From contig NC_060957.1 of NCBI RefSeq assembly GCF_910589235.1, positions 5,490,162 through 5,554,161 of the forward strand: DNA of 64,000 bases. The letters run 5' to 3'. A program made the translations under genes and the position numbers. Source of the stretch: Vespa crabro (Eukaryota > Arthropoda > Insecta > Hymenoptera > Vespidae). Positions within the stretch are counted from its first letter, which is position 1, and each line of letters starts with the position of its first letter. This document shows positions 12,952 to 26,100 of the stretch, one piece after another. The notes below the pieces were generated by a model. That model did no database searches. It had not been told where the DNA came from and worked only from the letters and a program-made list of their open reading frames with translations.

Positions 12952-13922
12952 TATTAAAACGCACATATAAATTCTTGATTACAATCATGGTACTGACTAA
13001 TACTCGAAATTTTCCGATTTCTTTGAATCTCATTGCTTTAATGAAGAACAAAATAGAATATAATAAATCATAATCGTATATAATTGAATTTTCTTTCGTT
13101 TTTTGCATTTACTAAAAAAGAAAGAAAAAGAAAAAAATTCTTAATAAAAGTATTAAAATATAACTTAGAATTAGCATAATCATAGTATAGTAAGTATATA
13201 GCATATATTTAAAAAACATAAATAATTAAAGAATTAATTTCCTAAGTTGGAAATATATCAATAAAATGAAATCAAACTTACGAAATACGGGTGTGTAAAC
13301 ATGTGACAAGTTACATCTATCGAAATTACATGATTTTCAAAGAGAGTGAGAGAGAGAGAGCAACTTCGAACGATTTGACCAAAACAAGGTTAAAAATGAT
13401 AGAAATCTTGCAAATTACATATGTATTACATATTCATCTTTTACATATTACTAGTTAATGGATTACACTAGAATGAAGCAGAAAAATATGACAATAAATA
13501 TTCACTATGACAATATTTCGTCCAGGATTATTTAAATAGACGAGAAAGTTTTAAATTCACGAAAAGTATATTAATTTTTTAAGAATATTCCGCCTTTGCT
13601 TTTTATTTTTTCCCTCCATCTTTTCGAAAAAATTCATTTAAATATCATAGATTTGTCGATCAATATTTTTATCGAAAAATATCAAACGGATCATTACGTT
13701 TGCTGAAAGTAGAAAACTATAAGAAAGAAATTTTTTTTCGATCTAATGCATGACACACTTAACGAAACGCTTCATGAATGGAAAAGAAAAAGAAAAAGAA
13801 AAAGAAAAAGAAGTTCGAAGGTCAATACAAACATGTAATTACGGAGAGATTGTAATTATGATTGCATGTAATTTGAATATTTTAATAATTGTTTTCAAAT
13901 CATTTTCTCTTCAGATTATTTG

Positions 13923-14027
<105 letters not shown>

Positions 14028-15228
14028 GTTATTTTAAACACTAGAATTATCTATAATTATTCTGGTATATTATGTAACTAATATATTACAGATAAATTAT
14101 AAAATATCTTAAATTTTATATATGAATATATGAATAATAAAAAGAAAACGAATAATTTCAAATGATTTTGAACTAAAAATAATTGACCATTTTATTTTCT
14201 TGTCTTTTTTACAGTTTTAATAACGATCATTGATTAACACTGTGTAACCTGATTTTTCTAAATATATATAAAATATATGATTTCGGAGTTACACGGGTAA
14301 TTACACAAAATTACATGGCTACATGAAGGATTAACAAAAGTATTTCTTCTTTAAATGAAAAAATTAAAGAAGGAAATAAAGATGACCCTTATCCTATTAC
14401 GAAGAGCCATATCTTATTACGAATTTTTTCAAACGTATACTTGTGATGTACGCGTAACAGATGCTTCCTTTCCAACTGACGAATAATTACATACATAGAA
14501 CGACGGTATTCCGCTTTCGATGCGTCGCGTGTCTTACGTTCTCTCATCTAATTTTATCTATCAACGCTACGTCTATACTTACATGGGTCACTTATAGTAT
14601 ATATATATATATATCTTTTAATGTCTTTTAATCTTCGAACGTAAAAAGAAATGAAAAAGAAGAAAAGAGAAAGTAACAATTTCTAACTTTAATATCTCAT
14701 ACGTTCCACAAACATTATTTTATAAAACTATTATCTAATTCTATTTATTTTTATAACGAAATCATAACAAAGTTTGTTATCTAAAAAAGATATAAGAAAA
14801 AAAAATAAATTTTGCCTCTTTTGATAAAATTATAAATTCCTTTAAATCGTGAAAGAAGTTGATAAATTATATAAAAATGGAATAAATTGATACAATAAAA
14901 AATAAAAATATAATTCGAAGAAATAGAAATATTGTAATATCATCTTCGTTAAATGCCGTTTAATGCTTATGTAACGTTATCACTATAGAACGGTCCGATG
15001 GATTCCTTTGAATGCTATTGGATACAAGGACGCGAGAGAAGCCCTTTAATGTGAAAGATCTCGTAAAATAGAATTGTCAGAAAGATCTAAATCTAAGATA
15101 GATAAGAAAAAGAGAGAGATAGAGAAATAATCAAACGATCGTAGGCTTACATATGTATGTATAAACAATACAAATGCATTAAAAATTATTAAATTCATAT
15201 AAGAATTAAATGTGGGCGAAAAGAGAAA

Positions 15229-15235
<7 letters not shown>

Positions 15236-15289
<54 letters not shown>
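15236..15289. repeat. (TA)n microsatellite
   Basis: An uninterrupted TA run of about 54 bp preceded by ACATACAT. Confidence 0.95.
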
Positions 15290-15293
<4 letters not shown>

Positions 15294-15696
15294 CTTGCAT
15301 CTCTATTTGTTTTTCTCATGAGAGTACATATACTTTTAATCAAATACAGATACTGTATTACTCGTTAATACGTTTAGTGATTTTTATCATGATATAAACA
15401 GAAGTACTATTATAAGTAAGTCAGAAATCTATTAGAATATATCGTAATAAAAGATTGTCATTTGAGGAAGAAAAAAATATCGAAAGACCGTTTCCTGATA
15501 GATTCATATATGTTATCGTTTCTTCGTATTGGTTAATCATCTCTAAAGATATAGGTATCTTATGAATAAGATAAAGTTCGCAGAAAAGAAATATCTAATA
15601 TAGTTATATTATACTTTCGTTAGTGCAGCATTTTCGTTATCTTCTTCGTAGAAAAATAAGTTCATACGATTAAAAGAAAAAAGAAAGAAAGAAAAG

Positions 15697-15701
<5 letters not shown>

Positions 15702-15768
<67 letters not shown>
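15702..15768. repeat. (GA)n microsatellite upstream of the reductase gene
   Basis: A GA dinucleotide run of about 67 bp, about 480 bp upstream of the first ATG of the acyl-CoA reductase gene. GA-rich tracts are frequent near hymenopteran promoters; a regulatory role here is only inference. Confidence 0.9.
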
Positions 15769-15772
<4 letters not shown>

Positions 15773-15989
15773 GAAATAATTAATCTGCTTTTCTGTAATC
15801 TCGTACCAATCTTTTTTGTATTCTTTTTTGTATTTTTTCTTTCAGGACAAAAGTCGCGGTTATAAAAGATACGAAATGAGTCGAGTAATTGTGCTCGCTT
15901 CTCGTTATCCCTTTGGAAAATCTCGGAAAAGCAAATACGTGTGCCAGCCCGTGCCGCACCATTTACCCTTGAGCACGTTTCCTCGTATC

Positions 15990-16246
15990 TGAAGAATTAA
16001 TTTGAAAGAAAATCGGCGTTAGGATCGACGACAAGGATAAAAGTTAGAAACAAACATAAAGATTATTAGAATCGACTGCAAACGAGAAAAAAACAAAAGA
16101 AGCCGAAGAACAACAAATAATAATAAAATAAAAAAGGCGGGATATAGGCGGCAAAAAAAGAAACAACAGAAAAAAGAAGGATAGAAGAAAAGACAGTAAG
16201 GAAGTAAGAAAGAATCATTGAAGATTAAGGGAAAACCGGAAGAGAC
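15990..16246 (+). promoter_or_regulatory. Putative 5' leader of the acyl-CoA reductase gene
   Basis: A purine-rich stretch directly before the start codon with no splice acceptor visible close to the ATG, so it probably contains the untranslated leader. No clear TATA box was identified and the transcription start cannot be placed. Confidence 0.4.
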
Positions 16247-18505
16247 ATGGCCACGATGGCTGGTAGTGAGTACACGTCTGTCAAGGATTTCTACAGAGAC
16301 CGTTCGATCTTCATCACTGGTGGTACCGGTTTCATGGGCAAGGTCCTCGTTGAGAAACTCTTACGTTCGTGTCCTGGTATAAAAAACATTTATTTGCTCA
16401 TGAGGCCAAAGAACGGACAAGATGTACAGCAAAGGTTGCAAGAATTACTCGATGTACCGGTAAGGTTATATTCTTTTTCTTTTTTTTTCTTTCTTTTTTT
16501 CTTTTTTTTTAGTTTTTAACGGTTTATTGTTTATGGCTTCATTAATATCTTTTGAAATAATTACTTCTTTAATCGAATCTTAAACGATTTTAAGAAATGT
16601 AAAATATAAGAAATTCGTGTCATTGAAATGTTTTGAATGTTATTTAAAATGAAAAGTTCATTTCAAAAAGAAAAAAAAGGCAAAAGAAAAAAGGATAATA
16701 AGAATAATAATCTCTTCGTTAATTATTTTCAACAGTTATTCGAGAAGCTACGATGTAATTTCCCTCATGCTCTTTCAAAAATCGTGCCTGTAGCAGGGGA
16801 TGTTACGGAACAGGAACTCGGCATCTCGGAAGCGGATAGACAGACATTGATACAATGTGTATCGATCGTCTTTCATTCGGCCGCAACTGTAAAATTCGAC
16901 GAGGCCTTGAAACTTTCGGTCACTATAAATATATTAGGCACCCAACGTCTCATTCAATTGTGTCATAGAATGCATAAACTGGAGGTAAGGACTTGTTTCT
17001 CTTAAAAACGAATGACGTAATTATGCTAAATAAGGGTATTAAATAAGACGTATTAAATTTTCAATATATTTTCACTAGTTCATTATTCAAATAGACGATT
17101 TTTATAGCTAACTTGTTATTCTAACGCGCTCATGAATACGTTAATGAATAACTAACATCTGATAGGAGCAGAATGACAAAAAAATTTGTCAATTGCAGGC
17201 TCTCATCCACGTGTCAACGGCGTATTGCAATTGCGATCGAAAAGACGTAGCCGAGGAAATATATCCACTTGCTAAGGATCCCGAACAGGTAATCTCCTGG
17301 ACCAAGTCAATGGATGACGAGATGATCGATGAATTAACACCGAAATTGATAGCGAGTCGACCAAATACTTATACTTTTACCAAAGCTTTGGCGGAAAAAA
17401 TGCTACAAGGAGAAAGTGGTTCTTTACCAGTCGCGATTGTTAGACCTTCGATCGTGTTGTCAGCTTTGAGAGAACCAGTCGCTGGTTGGATAGAAAATTG
17501 GAACGGTCCTACTGGGATCATAGCAGCAGCTGGAAAAGGATTCTTCAGGTATGTATTACGTAGATTAAATGAATAATTTATAATATTATATTAATGAAGA
17601 AACGTGACAATCGTATTCCTACGTATTTCTTTTCATTTATAGAACGATGTTGTGCCATGAGAATAAAGTAGCCGATCTAATTCCAGTTGATATAGTGATC
17701 AATCTAATGATATGCGCTGCATGGAAGACAGCGACGCATCGTACTGGTACTATCACCATTTACAATTGTTGTTCTGGCCAACAGAATCCTATCACCTGGA
17801 AGCAATTCGTCGATTTATCCTTCAAATACAGTCGGATGCATCCAGTAAACAACGCGTTTTGGTATCCAGGTGGTCGTTGCCGTAGTTCCATGCTTTTAAA
17901 CAAAGTGTGCGTGACCTTCCAGCACATGCTACCCGCGCACATTTTAGATCTTCTAGCTCGTCTAAAGGGCTCGCGACCAATAATGGTCCGCATACAGGCA
18001 AAACTTTGCAAAGCCACTAAATGCTTGGAATACTTCAGTACGAATCAGTGGAACTTCAGGGATTCTAACGTGAGGAGATTAGGAGAACAACTGAGTCTCG
18101 AGGATCGGCAGACGTTTATGTTCGACGTCAAACAGATCGATTGGCCGTCGTACTTGGAGCAATACATATTGGGAATTAGACAGTTCATTCTGAAACAGAA
18201 CCCGAACACACTGCCAGCTGCCCGCTCACATATAACAAAGTGAGTAATATACTTAGTAATATACTCTAACGATCTACTTTGCATTTCGTTAAAGTGACTA
18301 TCTTAATCTCCTAATATATCTTGATCTCTTAATAAATCTTGATCTCCTCTATATTTGTTTCAGATTATATTGGCTTCACAAAGCAGTACAGTTTGGAATG
18401 CTGTTACTAGTACTACACGTTCTGTTGTTACGTAGCTCTATAGCCCGTTCTGCCTCTTATTCGCTCTTGTCTATCATACTCCGCATGTGCCGCATGATTG
18501 TTTGA
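16247..18505 (+). CDS. Fatty acyl-CoA reductase (alcohol-forming)
   Basis: Reads as five exons: 16247-16459, 16736-16984, 17199-17548, 17643-18239 and 18364-18505, giving 516 residues, the usual length for insect FARs. The family reduces fatty acyl-CoA to fatty alcohol with NADPH at the ER or peroxisome membrane, for wax, pheromone or ether-lipid synthesis. The N-terminal Rossmann nucleotide-binding motif ITGGTGFMGKVLVEKLL is at about residues 24-40. The catalytic Tyr-x3-Lys is in NTYTFTKALAEKML (exon 3), and VRPSIV follows. The C-terminal FAR domain begins near FFRTMLCHENKVADLIPVD. A hydrophobic segment VQFGMLLLVLHVLLL near the C terminus fits a membrane anchor. The first ATG sits in GACATGGCC, a good context, and a second ATG follows three codons later. 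A polyadenylation signal AATAAA lies at 18708-18713. Insects carry many FAR paralogues, so substrate and gene name cannot be assigned. Confidence 0.93.
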
Positions 18506-18964
18506 CGGCTCAGAACCCCGGCCAACGAATGCGATAAACATAATACAAAGCAGAAGCTAATCATGGAGCATAATTTAAAGGTGCGAATTGTTCTTCGACC
18601 ATACTGCTCAGCCTCCCCGACGATAAAGCGCTATCTTTACTCCCATAAGTTGGCCTTTTCGACGTTTCTATTTGTTCGTAAATATTAGTAATGACTAGGA
18701 ATTATTTAATAAAGAATGTCGGTTACCGAGCAATGCAAGAACAGGGTATGAAATAGGTGAATGTTCCCACAATATGGTAGTGGCATAACAACAATTTTTA
18801 TGCCGATAAGAAAATGAGAGATAGTAATATTTACAAAAAATGTAGGCATGGTTCATCGTTCTCGGTTGTATTCCACTAATAATTCCTTTAGTAGAAGCTA
18901 AACATTATCATTGTTATTTCCATCGTCGTTATTAATATTTTTATTATTATTATATTATCGTTAT
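18506..18964 (+). other. 3' untranslated region and flank of the reductase gene
   Basis: No coding sequence follows the reductase stop codon. AATAAA at 18708-18713 is the most likely polyadenylation signal, giving a 3' UTR of about 220 bp. Confidence 0.5.
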
Positions 18965-19380
<416 letters not shown>

Positions 19381-22300
19381 AATCTCCCAAATTATAATAA
19401 CGGTCGACGTACATATGTGCAATTATTTTCAAGTAGATGTAAATGATAAATACCCTGCTATATACCTGTACCTTTAAGCATTAGAATTAACGATTCATTG
19501 TTAATGTTAATGTTTTACGGGACAACGTCAATTCCGAAAGAATATCATATGATAGTAACAACAGCAACAACAACACAACGACGATGACGATATTCACTTC
19601 TTATTAAAATAGGCACCCTTAACGTAGCTTTTCGCGTGTAGTAGACCCTGATGATGTCAACTACAAAAAAAGAAAAAGAAACAAAAAAAAATAAAAAGAA
19701 TAGGAATAAAAAAAGCAAACAGTACACGTTATGGTAGATCATATGGGGAACACGCATTCGTCATGTTCTTATATTGTCGGTATCTGACATTCTTTTCTTT
19801 TACTCTGTGACGTAAGATACCTAGGTAGATATTTTGCTACATCCATATGACGTAATGTGATAACGCGTCGTAAGGCATCGTCGCTATGATTTAGAATAAT
19901 TCTTAGAAAGGAAGTCCTTGAGTCCTCCGTAATGCATTGGCGCATACGATGAATTATAACGATATATAAAATGGCGATATACATACATATAACGAAATGA
20001 TAAAAATAACTTACATATATATGGAAGCTAGAGTATTTCCTCTTTTCGAGAACTGCCAGAGTTTTACTGGAGAACCTTGGACGAAATTAATGCATCTTAT
20101 TCAAAGAAAAGAGAAGGGGTTAGAGAAAAAACATAAGTAATGGCGGCAGATCGCTTTGAGATGTTCTTTTGAAAAGAATGTGCGCGCTAGGTAGAAATAT
20201 TCTTTGATATAAAATATCTCTACGTATCTTACAAATTTTATTGTCACGATATAAACATTCGGTAAAAAACGTTGAAAGGATAATCAGTGGCGGGAGATGG
20301 GGGTACAGTAAAACAAAAAAGAATATAAAAAAAGAAAGAAAAGTAGATAAAAGAAAACCAAAATAGAAATTTTGAAGGCATCGGCAACTTTACGTCTATC
20401 TTCCATTTATCTACGTACATGAATCGTAAAGAGAAGAACAAATAGAATTAATAGATTTGTAGTTGAAATGCAAGCGTAACACAAGTGCGATACACATAAA
20501 TATTTATAGATTATTGATCTTAATAATTGTACTATGATTATCATTATTATATTATGTCTATTATTATGATTATTTAATAAGAAAATGAAGACTTTCTACT
20601 ATGACTGCTTCCTACGTTTCGACGTATACGTTAGGTTCATTCATGTTCTTGTACTTTCAAATCCATAAAACCCTAATGTAATACTATTTCGCTTTAAATG
20701 ATACATGGATTTTACTTTTGATTCAGCTTTGCGGTCTATATATAATTTTCATTGCTCCGCTAATATTTTTTAACAAGATACATCGAACATTGATAAGATC
20801 TGTTCGAATAAAAAAGAAAATAATAATAAATACAAAAGAAAGAAAGCAAGAAAAAAAGAAAAATCTATTTGTATCATTATTGCGATTTCGTAGGTTGAAA
20901 TACAAATATGTCGAACGAAAACGCTTTAAAAGAACTTCTAAAAGGAAACATCTAAAGGATTTATACGGTCAGGCATTTTTTAAAGAATTGTTATATATCC
21001 CCAATTGCTTTTATGCTCCCATCAAACGAAAATAAAGAATTAAATTAATAGATACGGAAGACGATAATTATGTTAAGCGTTAAAAAAATCATTATAACAT
21101 TATCATATTTTTCGATACATTATTTAATTTGCCAAATATTTTTTGTTTTCTTTTTCTTTTTTTTTCTATTTTCTTTTTTTTTTCTTTACCTTTTTTTTAT
21201 CATCTCGCCTTATGAGCTATGTATTTAAATTAATAAAACGCCCATGGAAATCGTTTTATATTTTTACAATAGCAATCGTAGCTTATCGGTTCTGTGCCAC
21301 GCGTTGCCTGTGCCTTTAAGATAAGAAAGCTGCGAATATTATTTAATCTCATTATTGAATTTGATTTAATAATTCTTAGAATAAAAAAAAAAAATAATAA
21401 TAATAAAAGAGACAAAAAAACAAAGAGAAAGAAAGAAAAGCAATTTGTTATCTAAGTCGGAATGGGCTTCCCTTAATTATTATTTTCAAGTTCTTACCGT
21501 TGAAATGCTGCCAAGATGCGACAAAAATGGAAATGCTTGAGATGAATGAAAGGGAGGGGATGGGAAGATTAGAAAGAGAAGATAGATAAGATAGACTCGA
21601 TCGAAGATATATAAAAAGTTATCTAGCGACGTAAGGTAACGTATAAATAATTAATTAGCCAGCGCCGGGAATGAAGGAAAGGTAGCGCTAACGAAGGTGA
21701 ACACCTGTAGTCAAGTCTGTATTGTTATCTCTGGTCACACAATGCATACAAAAAAAAACAAAGGAAAAAACAGCAACAACAAACAGTATTTAATATAATT
21801 GATGATTTCATTAATATTGTACCGTACTATTATAAATTACGTTGAAAACGATGAAAAAAAGAAAAAAATTACGATTATCCAAAGATCTATCCAAACCACC
21901 TTGTGACTTCCTTCCTTGTGAAATTTTTAAATAACAATGTCATATTTTTTTTTCATCAAATTCCACACAAATATCTTGTGATTTTTTCGAATATTGTGAA
22001 AGAATGAAGAAAGAAAAATTGATATATCCTAAAAGTACAAGGAATATCTTGTACATTTGACATTGACCAGTACCGTTTATCGATTGGCATGAAACGGGAT
22101 GCCATGTTTGCGAGGCGCCACACACGCGATAGACCTCTCTTTCGTTGTAGACCAACGGTTCTTGTTGTCCATTCGTGTAACCTAACGTTAAATCGGTGCA
22201 TCATATTTAGTCTCGTAAACGTCGTAGGTAAATAATTTTTTAATCTCGCCGATTTCGACGATTTCATCATCGAAGAAAACCCGATCGATACACCATACTT

Positions 22301-22537
22301 ATCGGCAGTTCTCTTAACGAAAACTGAGTCCTCTCAAAGCCCGCTTGAACAACGAACTTCTGTCTCGATTCACGTAAGCTTAATGTTATTATAAAAAATA
22401 AATAAACAATCAAGAAAAAATGTTACTATTTGACTAACGATTTATCATAGTAAATTGGTTTATTTGGATATATGAAATTTAATGATTTTCTTTTTTTTTA
22501 TTAGCACCTTCTTGATGTTCGAAAGAATTTAATAAAA

Positions 22538-22540
<3 letters not shown>
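19381..22540. other. Noncoding stretch
   Basis: No gene recognised. Frames of 60-105 codons at 19545-22270 on both strands lack family resemblance and overlap one another. The composition is mixed, with GC-richer patches at 21640-21720 and 22080-22380. Part of it may be the 5' region of the FLYWCH gene, but I see no firm exon. Confidence 0.5.
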
Positions 22541-22599
<59 letters not shown>

Positions 22600-22609
22600 T
22601 TATTATTAT
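22541..22609. repeat. (ATT)n trinucleotide array
   Basis: A TTA/ATT trinucleotide run with one T-rich interruption near 22588. Confidence 0.95.
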
Positions 22610-23058
22610 ATGCTTTCTAAAATGAAAATCATCGAGCCAAAGGAGATGTACGTGTTAATTCTTCACAAAAATAATATACCGAAGAACACGTTCTTTGATC
22701 TTACATGCGTCAAAGTTTGCTGTATCTTTCGTACATTAAGAAATATATTTTTGACGATTTTCCTCAGAAAGCTAGCCGATCATATCGAGTCACGTGTACG
22801 CGCGCGCGACCTTAGAAATCGTATCAAAAGCCAACCATCTGTCCATCGAAGTTATTTTAAGACCGTAGAATACGTGGAAATTTTCTCGATGAATTTCATG
22901 CTGACCGAAACTTTAATTCTCCCACTCCAAATAATGTCATTGTCCAAATTTATTATCTTCTTAAGGACATTATATAAATAAAAGTAGTCAAATGTTTTCG
23001 ATGCAACCTAATGTTTTTACATCAGTGTTTTTCGTTACAGATAATACATTTGAAAATA

Positions 23059-23962
23059 ATGTCACGAAAAAAGCAATCGTCTTCCGACGATCGTTCAATG
23101 AAAAAAGACCAAGATGACTCGAGTAGTGCCGTGATAGCATCACTGGAGGACGAAAATTTGAATGAGGACGATTCCGTTCCCGAGGTAATTAAAGTTTGAT
23201 TACTACTATTATCTGCAAATGAAATCTCTTACATTACAGATATATATGGTATGTTTTCTGGCTTTTATTTTTTTTTACAATTAACAATTTTTTAACAGAT
23301 TGTTTTATCGAACAAAGGTGGCCCAAAATTGATTCACAATGGTTACATGTATACGATGCACAAAAAACAGCCTCAACATATCCGTTGGAGATGCGTCGGT
23401 AGAACAACGTATTGTAGAGGAAGCCTTATAACGACGGAAAATTGTACGAAGCCGCGAATAAGAATGGAGCACAATCATAAACCGGATTTCGCAGCTGCTC
23501 AAGTAGCAAGAAAACGTTATTTGGCACTTGGCAAACCGCGCGTATTAATGAGTGAGTTATTAACGTTTATTCCGTTTAATCATTAGATATATTAAGTACG
23601 TAAGTGTTACTGTCTGTATGGATATACTGTCATTCATAAGATAATGTTCTTGAAAGTGTCATCTGAAGAGAAAGGAAACATTCGTCAGCCATTCGATGGG
23701 ACGGAATCTGTCGCAATCTTATCTAGAAGAAAGACAGACGAAGTCGATAAATGTAAAAACCACGATGATCGTCAGCGATGGGAGAAGCGTACTGCTATAC
23801 GAAAAAGTAAGTATTTTGATATTATTCGATCGTCAATAGGAATATATACAAAGATATCCCTTATTTCGAATTTTCTCAGCCATCTATCGTTCATTATCAT
23901 GTAATGAACAATACTACAATAGAATCGTGTTCGAACATTTTTCAAGTTTACGCGCCACATAA
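23059..23962 (+). CDS. Small FLYWCH-type zinc-finger protein
   Basis: Four exons fit in frame: 23059-23184, 23299-23551, 23657-23806 and 23880-23962, giving 203 residues. After an acidic, serine-rich N terminus (MSRKKQSSSDDRSMKKDQDD), exon 2 encodes a FLYWCH finger. It starts at LSNKGGPKLIHNGYMY, with the conserved Trp-Arg-Cys in HIRWRCVGR, then YCRGS, and ends in the His pair of MEHNHKPD. FLYWCH fingers bind DNA or proteins in chromatin factors such as Drosophila mod(mdg4) isoforms. A start at 23011 in the same frame is possible, but a splice acceptor (TTCGTTACAG) lies between the two ATGs, which favours 23059. Exons 3-4 are basic and have no recognised domain. The third-exon acceptor (CTTGAAAG) is weak, so the C-terminal half is less certain than the finger. 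No BTB domain is attached, unlike mod(mdg4). Confidence 0.68.
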
Positions 23963-24199
23963 GACGCGTGAATCAGTCCAAAAGAATCGTTGTTGTCATT
24001 TGCACAAGATGGCGTCGTTCACAAGAGTAACCTGCTCGATCTTTAGAAAGCATGCTTTTGAATGGTGAGCAAAGAGGGGAGAAGAATAAAGGGCGGGAAA
24101 AGAGGTGATAGTTGTGGGTGGGGGGAAGAGAAAGGATAGGAATGGAGGGGGAGGATTTAAAAGGAAGTAAGGGTCTAACGAAAAGACCAAAGGGTCGGT

Positions 24200-24900
24200 A
24201 GGCGATCGATGAGAAGATACGAAGTTGGAGCATGAGAATTGGCGCGCGAAGAACCGAAGGAACGCCGGCCGGCCGGCAGATTCGGCTCGTATCGACTTCA
24301 TTCGGTCTTATTCGGTTCGGTTCGGTTCAATTCGGCTCGACTCGACTCGGTACTTGCGATTGGCCGATGGTAGACGAGGCGATCAGCTCGGTTAGTAGGT
24401 GAACGCGCACTCAAGAGGCGCGCGACAAGAGGCAACCTAGTAGGCAAGCAAAGAAACAGGCTAGCAGGAGGAAGGAATCAAGTTAGGTAGCTAGGCAGAC
24501 AAGCAGACAGAGGCAGGCTAGCACACACAAGAGAGTGCGAGGCGACACACGGGACGCGGACGGATAATATACGTCGACGACCGGCGGCGCCGTCGCACAT
24601 GCGCGCCCCGACGCGCCCCTGTGTTCGTCCACCGATTTCGATTTTAGTCACTCCCGGGTTCGGCTTCGGGGAAAATCGTTCCGCTCTCTCGCTCTCTGCG
24701 CGTCCGAGGACACCACCCAAGTGCAGGACGCTCTATTCTCGTTTTACGTATCTACTTATTATCTTTCTATCGGCGATATTACGAGGATTCAACGACGGTG
24801 TCCCGCCTTTTCTCACGCCGGGACGACGATTTCCGCGGTATCCTTACCCGACTGATCGTACATACAGCTATATATATATGTATATATATACATACATACA

Positions 24901-24934
<34 letters not shown>

Positions 24935-25095
24935 CATACAACACACATATATATAATATATGTATATAGATAGATAGATATACACAGATACGGCCATCCT
25001 TTCCATTTTAATCTTCTTCCTCTATTTTTTCATCATCATTTTCTTTTACGTGTTTAAACAAGAGAGAACGAATTTTACGCAAACGATTTCGTTCG

Positions 25096-25140
<45 letters not shown>

Positions 25141-25949
25141 TAGCTATCGTCGTGCCGCTGCCTTACTTGACGCATCGTCGATGGACGTGAGCCGATCTTA
25201 TGCGGATCGAAAATATGAGGGAGGAGAGAGAGAAAAAGAGAGAGAGAGAGAGAAATAGCAGACAGAGAGGGAATAGCAAGCGTACCGATTATAAAAAGAA
25301 TCGTGCGATTCGATCAAAACGAATCCTGGTGCGTGCTGCTCGTGTTACAGAGAGGAGGAAAATAAGAGAGAAAATGTAGAGTCGAGACGTTATTAAAAAA
25401 TTCTACATCGTATTGTTCCGAGAAAAATAAAACGCGTCCTCGTGAAAACGCGCACAAGGGTCGATAAAATCGTCGTTGCTACCGAACCGGTGCGCACACT
25501 AGTGATTGAACCGGTCGAACAACGACGTCAGTGCCTTCTCTCTTCTTCCTCCTCCTCCTCCTTCTCGTCCTCCTCCTTCTCCTCCTCCTCTTCCTTCTCC
25601 TCGACACTCGCAGACCCGCTCGCCCGACATTTGGCTTCGTTTTATCTTCTCTCTCGCGAGTATCTTTTTGTATCTTTCTTCGTTTCGAAGGGAACGGACG
25701 AGAGCCAAGCGGCAGCGTGGTGTGTGCCGTGTGTCGTTGCAACGGTTGCCATTTTATAGCCGGTCGTGACTTTCATTCGTACACGGCCCGCGTGGAGGGA
25801 GCGAGAGAAAAGAGATAAAAAGATAAAGATAGATAGGTAGATAGATAGAGGGAGAAAAAGAGAGAGAGAGAGTAGGTTAGTGTGCGTGGTAGGAAGCGCG
25901 AACGATATAGAACGATACGAGTGGGTGAGAAGTTGCTTATAGACGAAAT

Positions 25950-25996
<47 letters not shown>

Positions 25997-26100
25997 AAGA
26001 AGAAGAAAAGGAAGAGAAAGATCCGCGACAAGGTCTAGTGGGGAGAAGGGAAAATACGTAGCGCGTGCAAATGTTTCCCCTTGTGCGCCTTAGGACTTCT
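24200..26100 (+). promoter_or_regulatory. GC-rich promoter-like island, probable 5' region of the BED-BTB gene
   Basis: It stands out from the AT-rich surroundings by high GC and CpG content, especially 24240-24720. It includes a run of TTCGGT/TTCGGC words at about 24299-24350 and GAGA-type tracts at 25225-25252, 25860-25872 and 25950-25992. Interspersed are (CATA)n at 24889-24935 and (AT)n at 25098-25138. Frames in it lack domain resemblance. The nearest downstream gene on the plus strand is the BED-BTB gene, whose first coding exon seems to follow an acceptor. The island is therefore likely its promoter and untranslated first exon, but no transcription start can be fixed. Confidence 0.45.

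Noticed and set aside
22610..22981. Plus-strand 123-codon frame before the FLYWCH gene
   Set aside because: No recognisable family and no splice connection giving a longer protein; AT-driven composition. Could be an untranslated exon, but unsupported.
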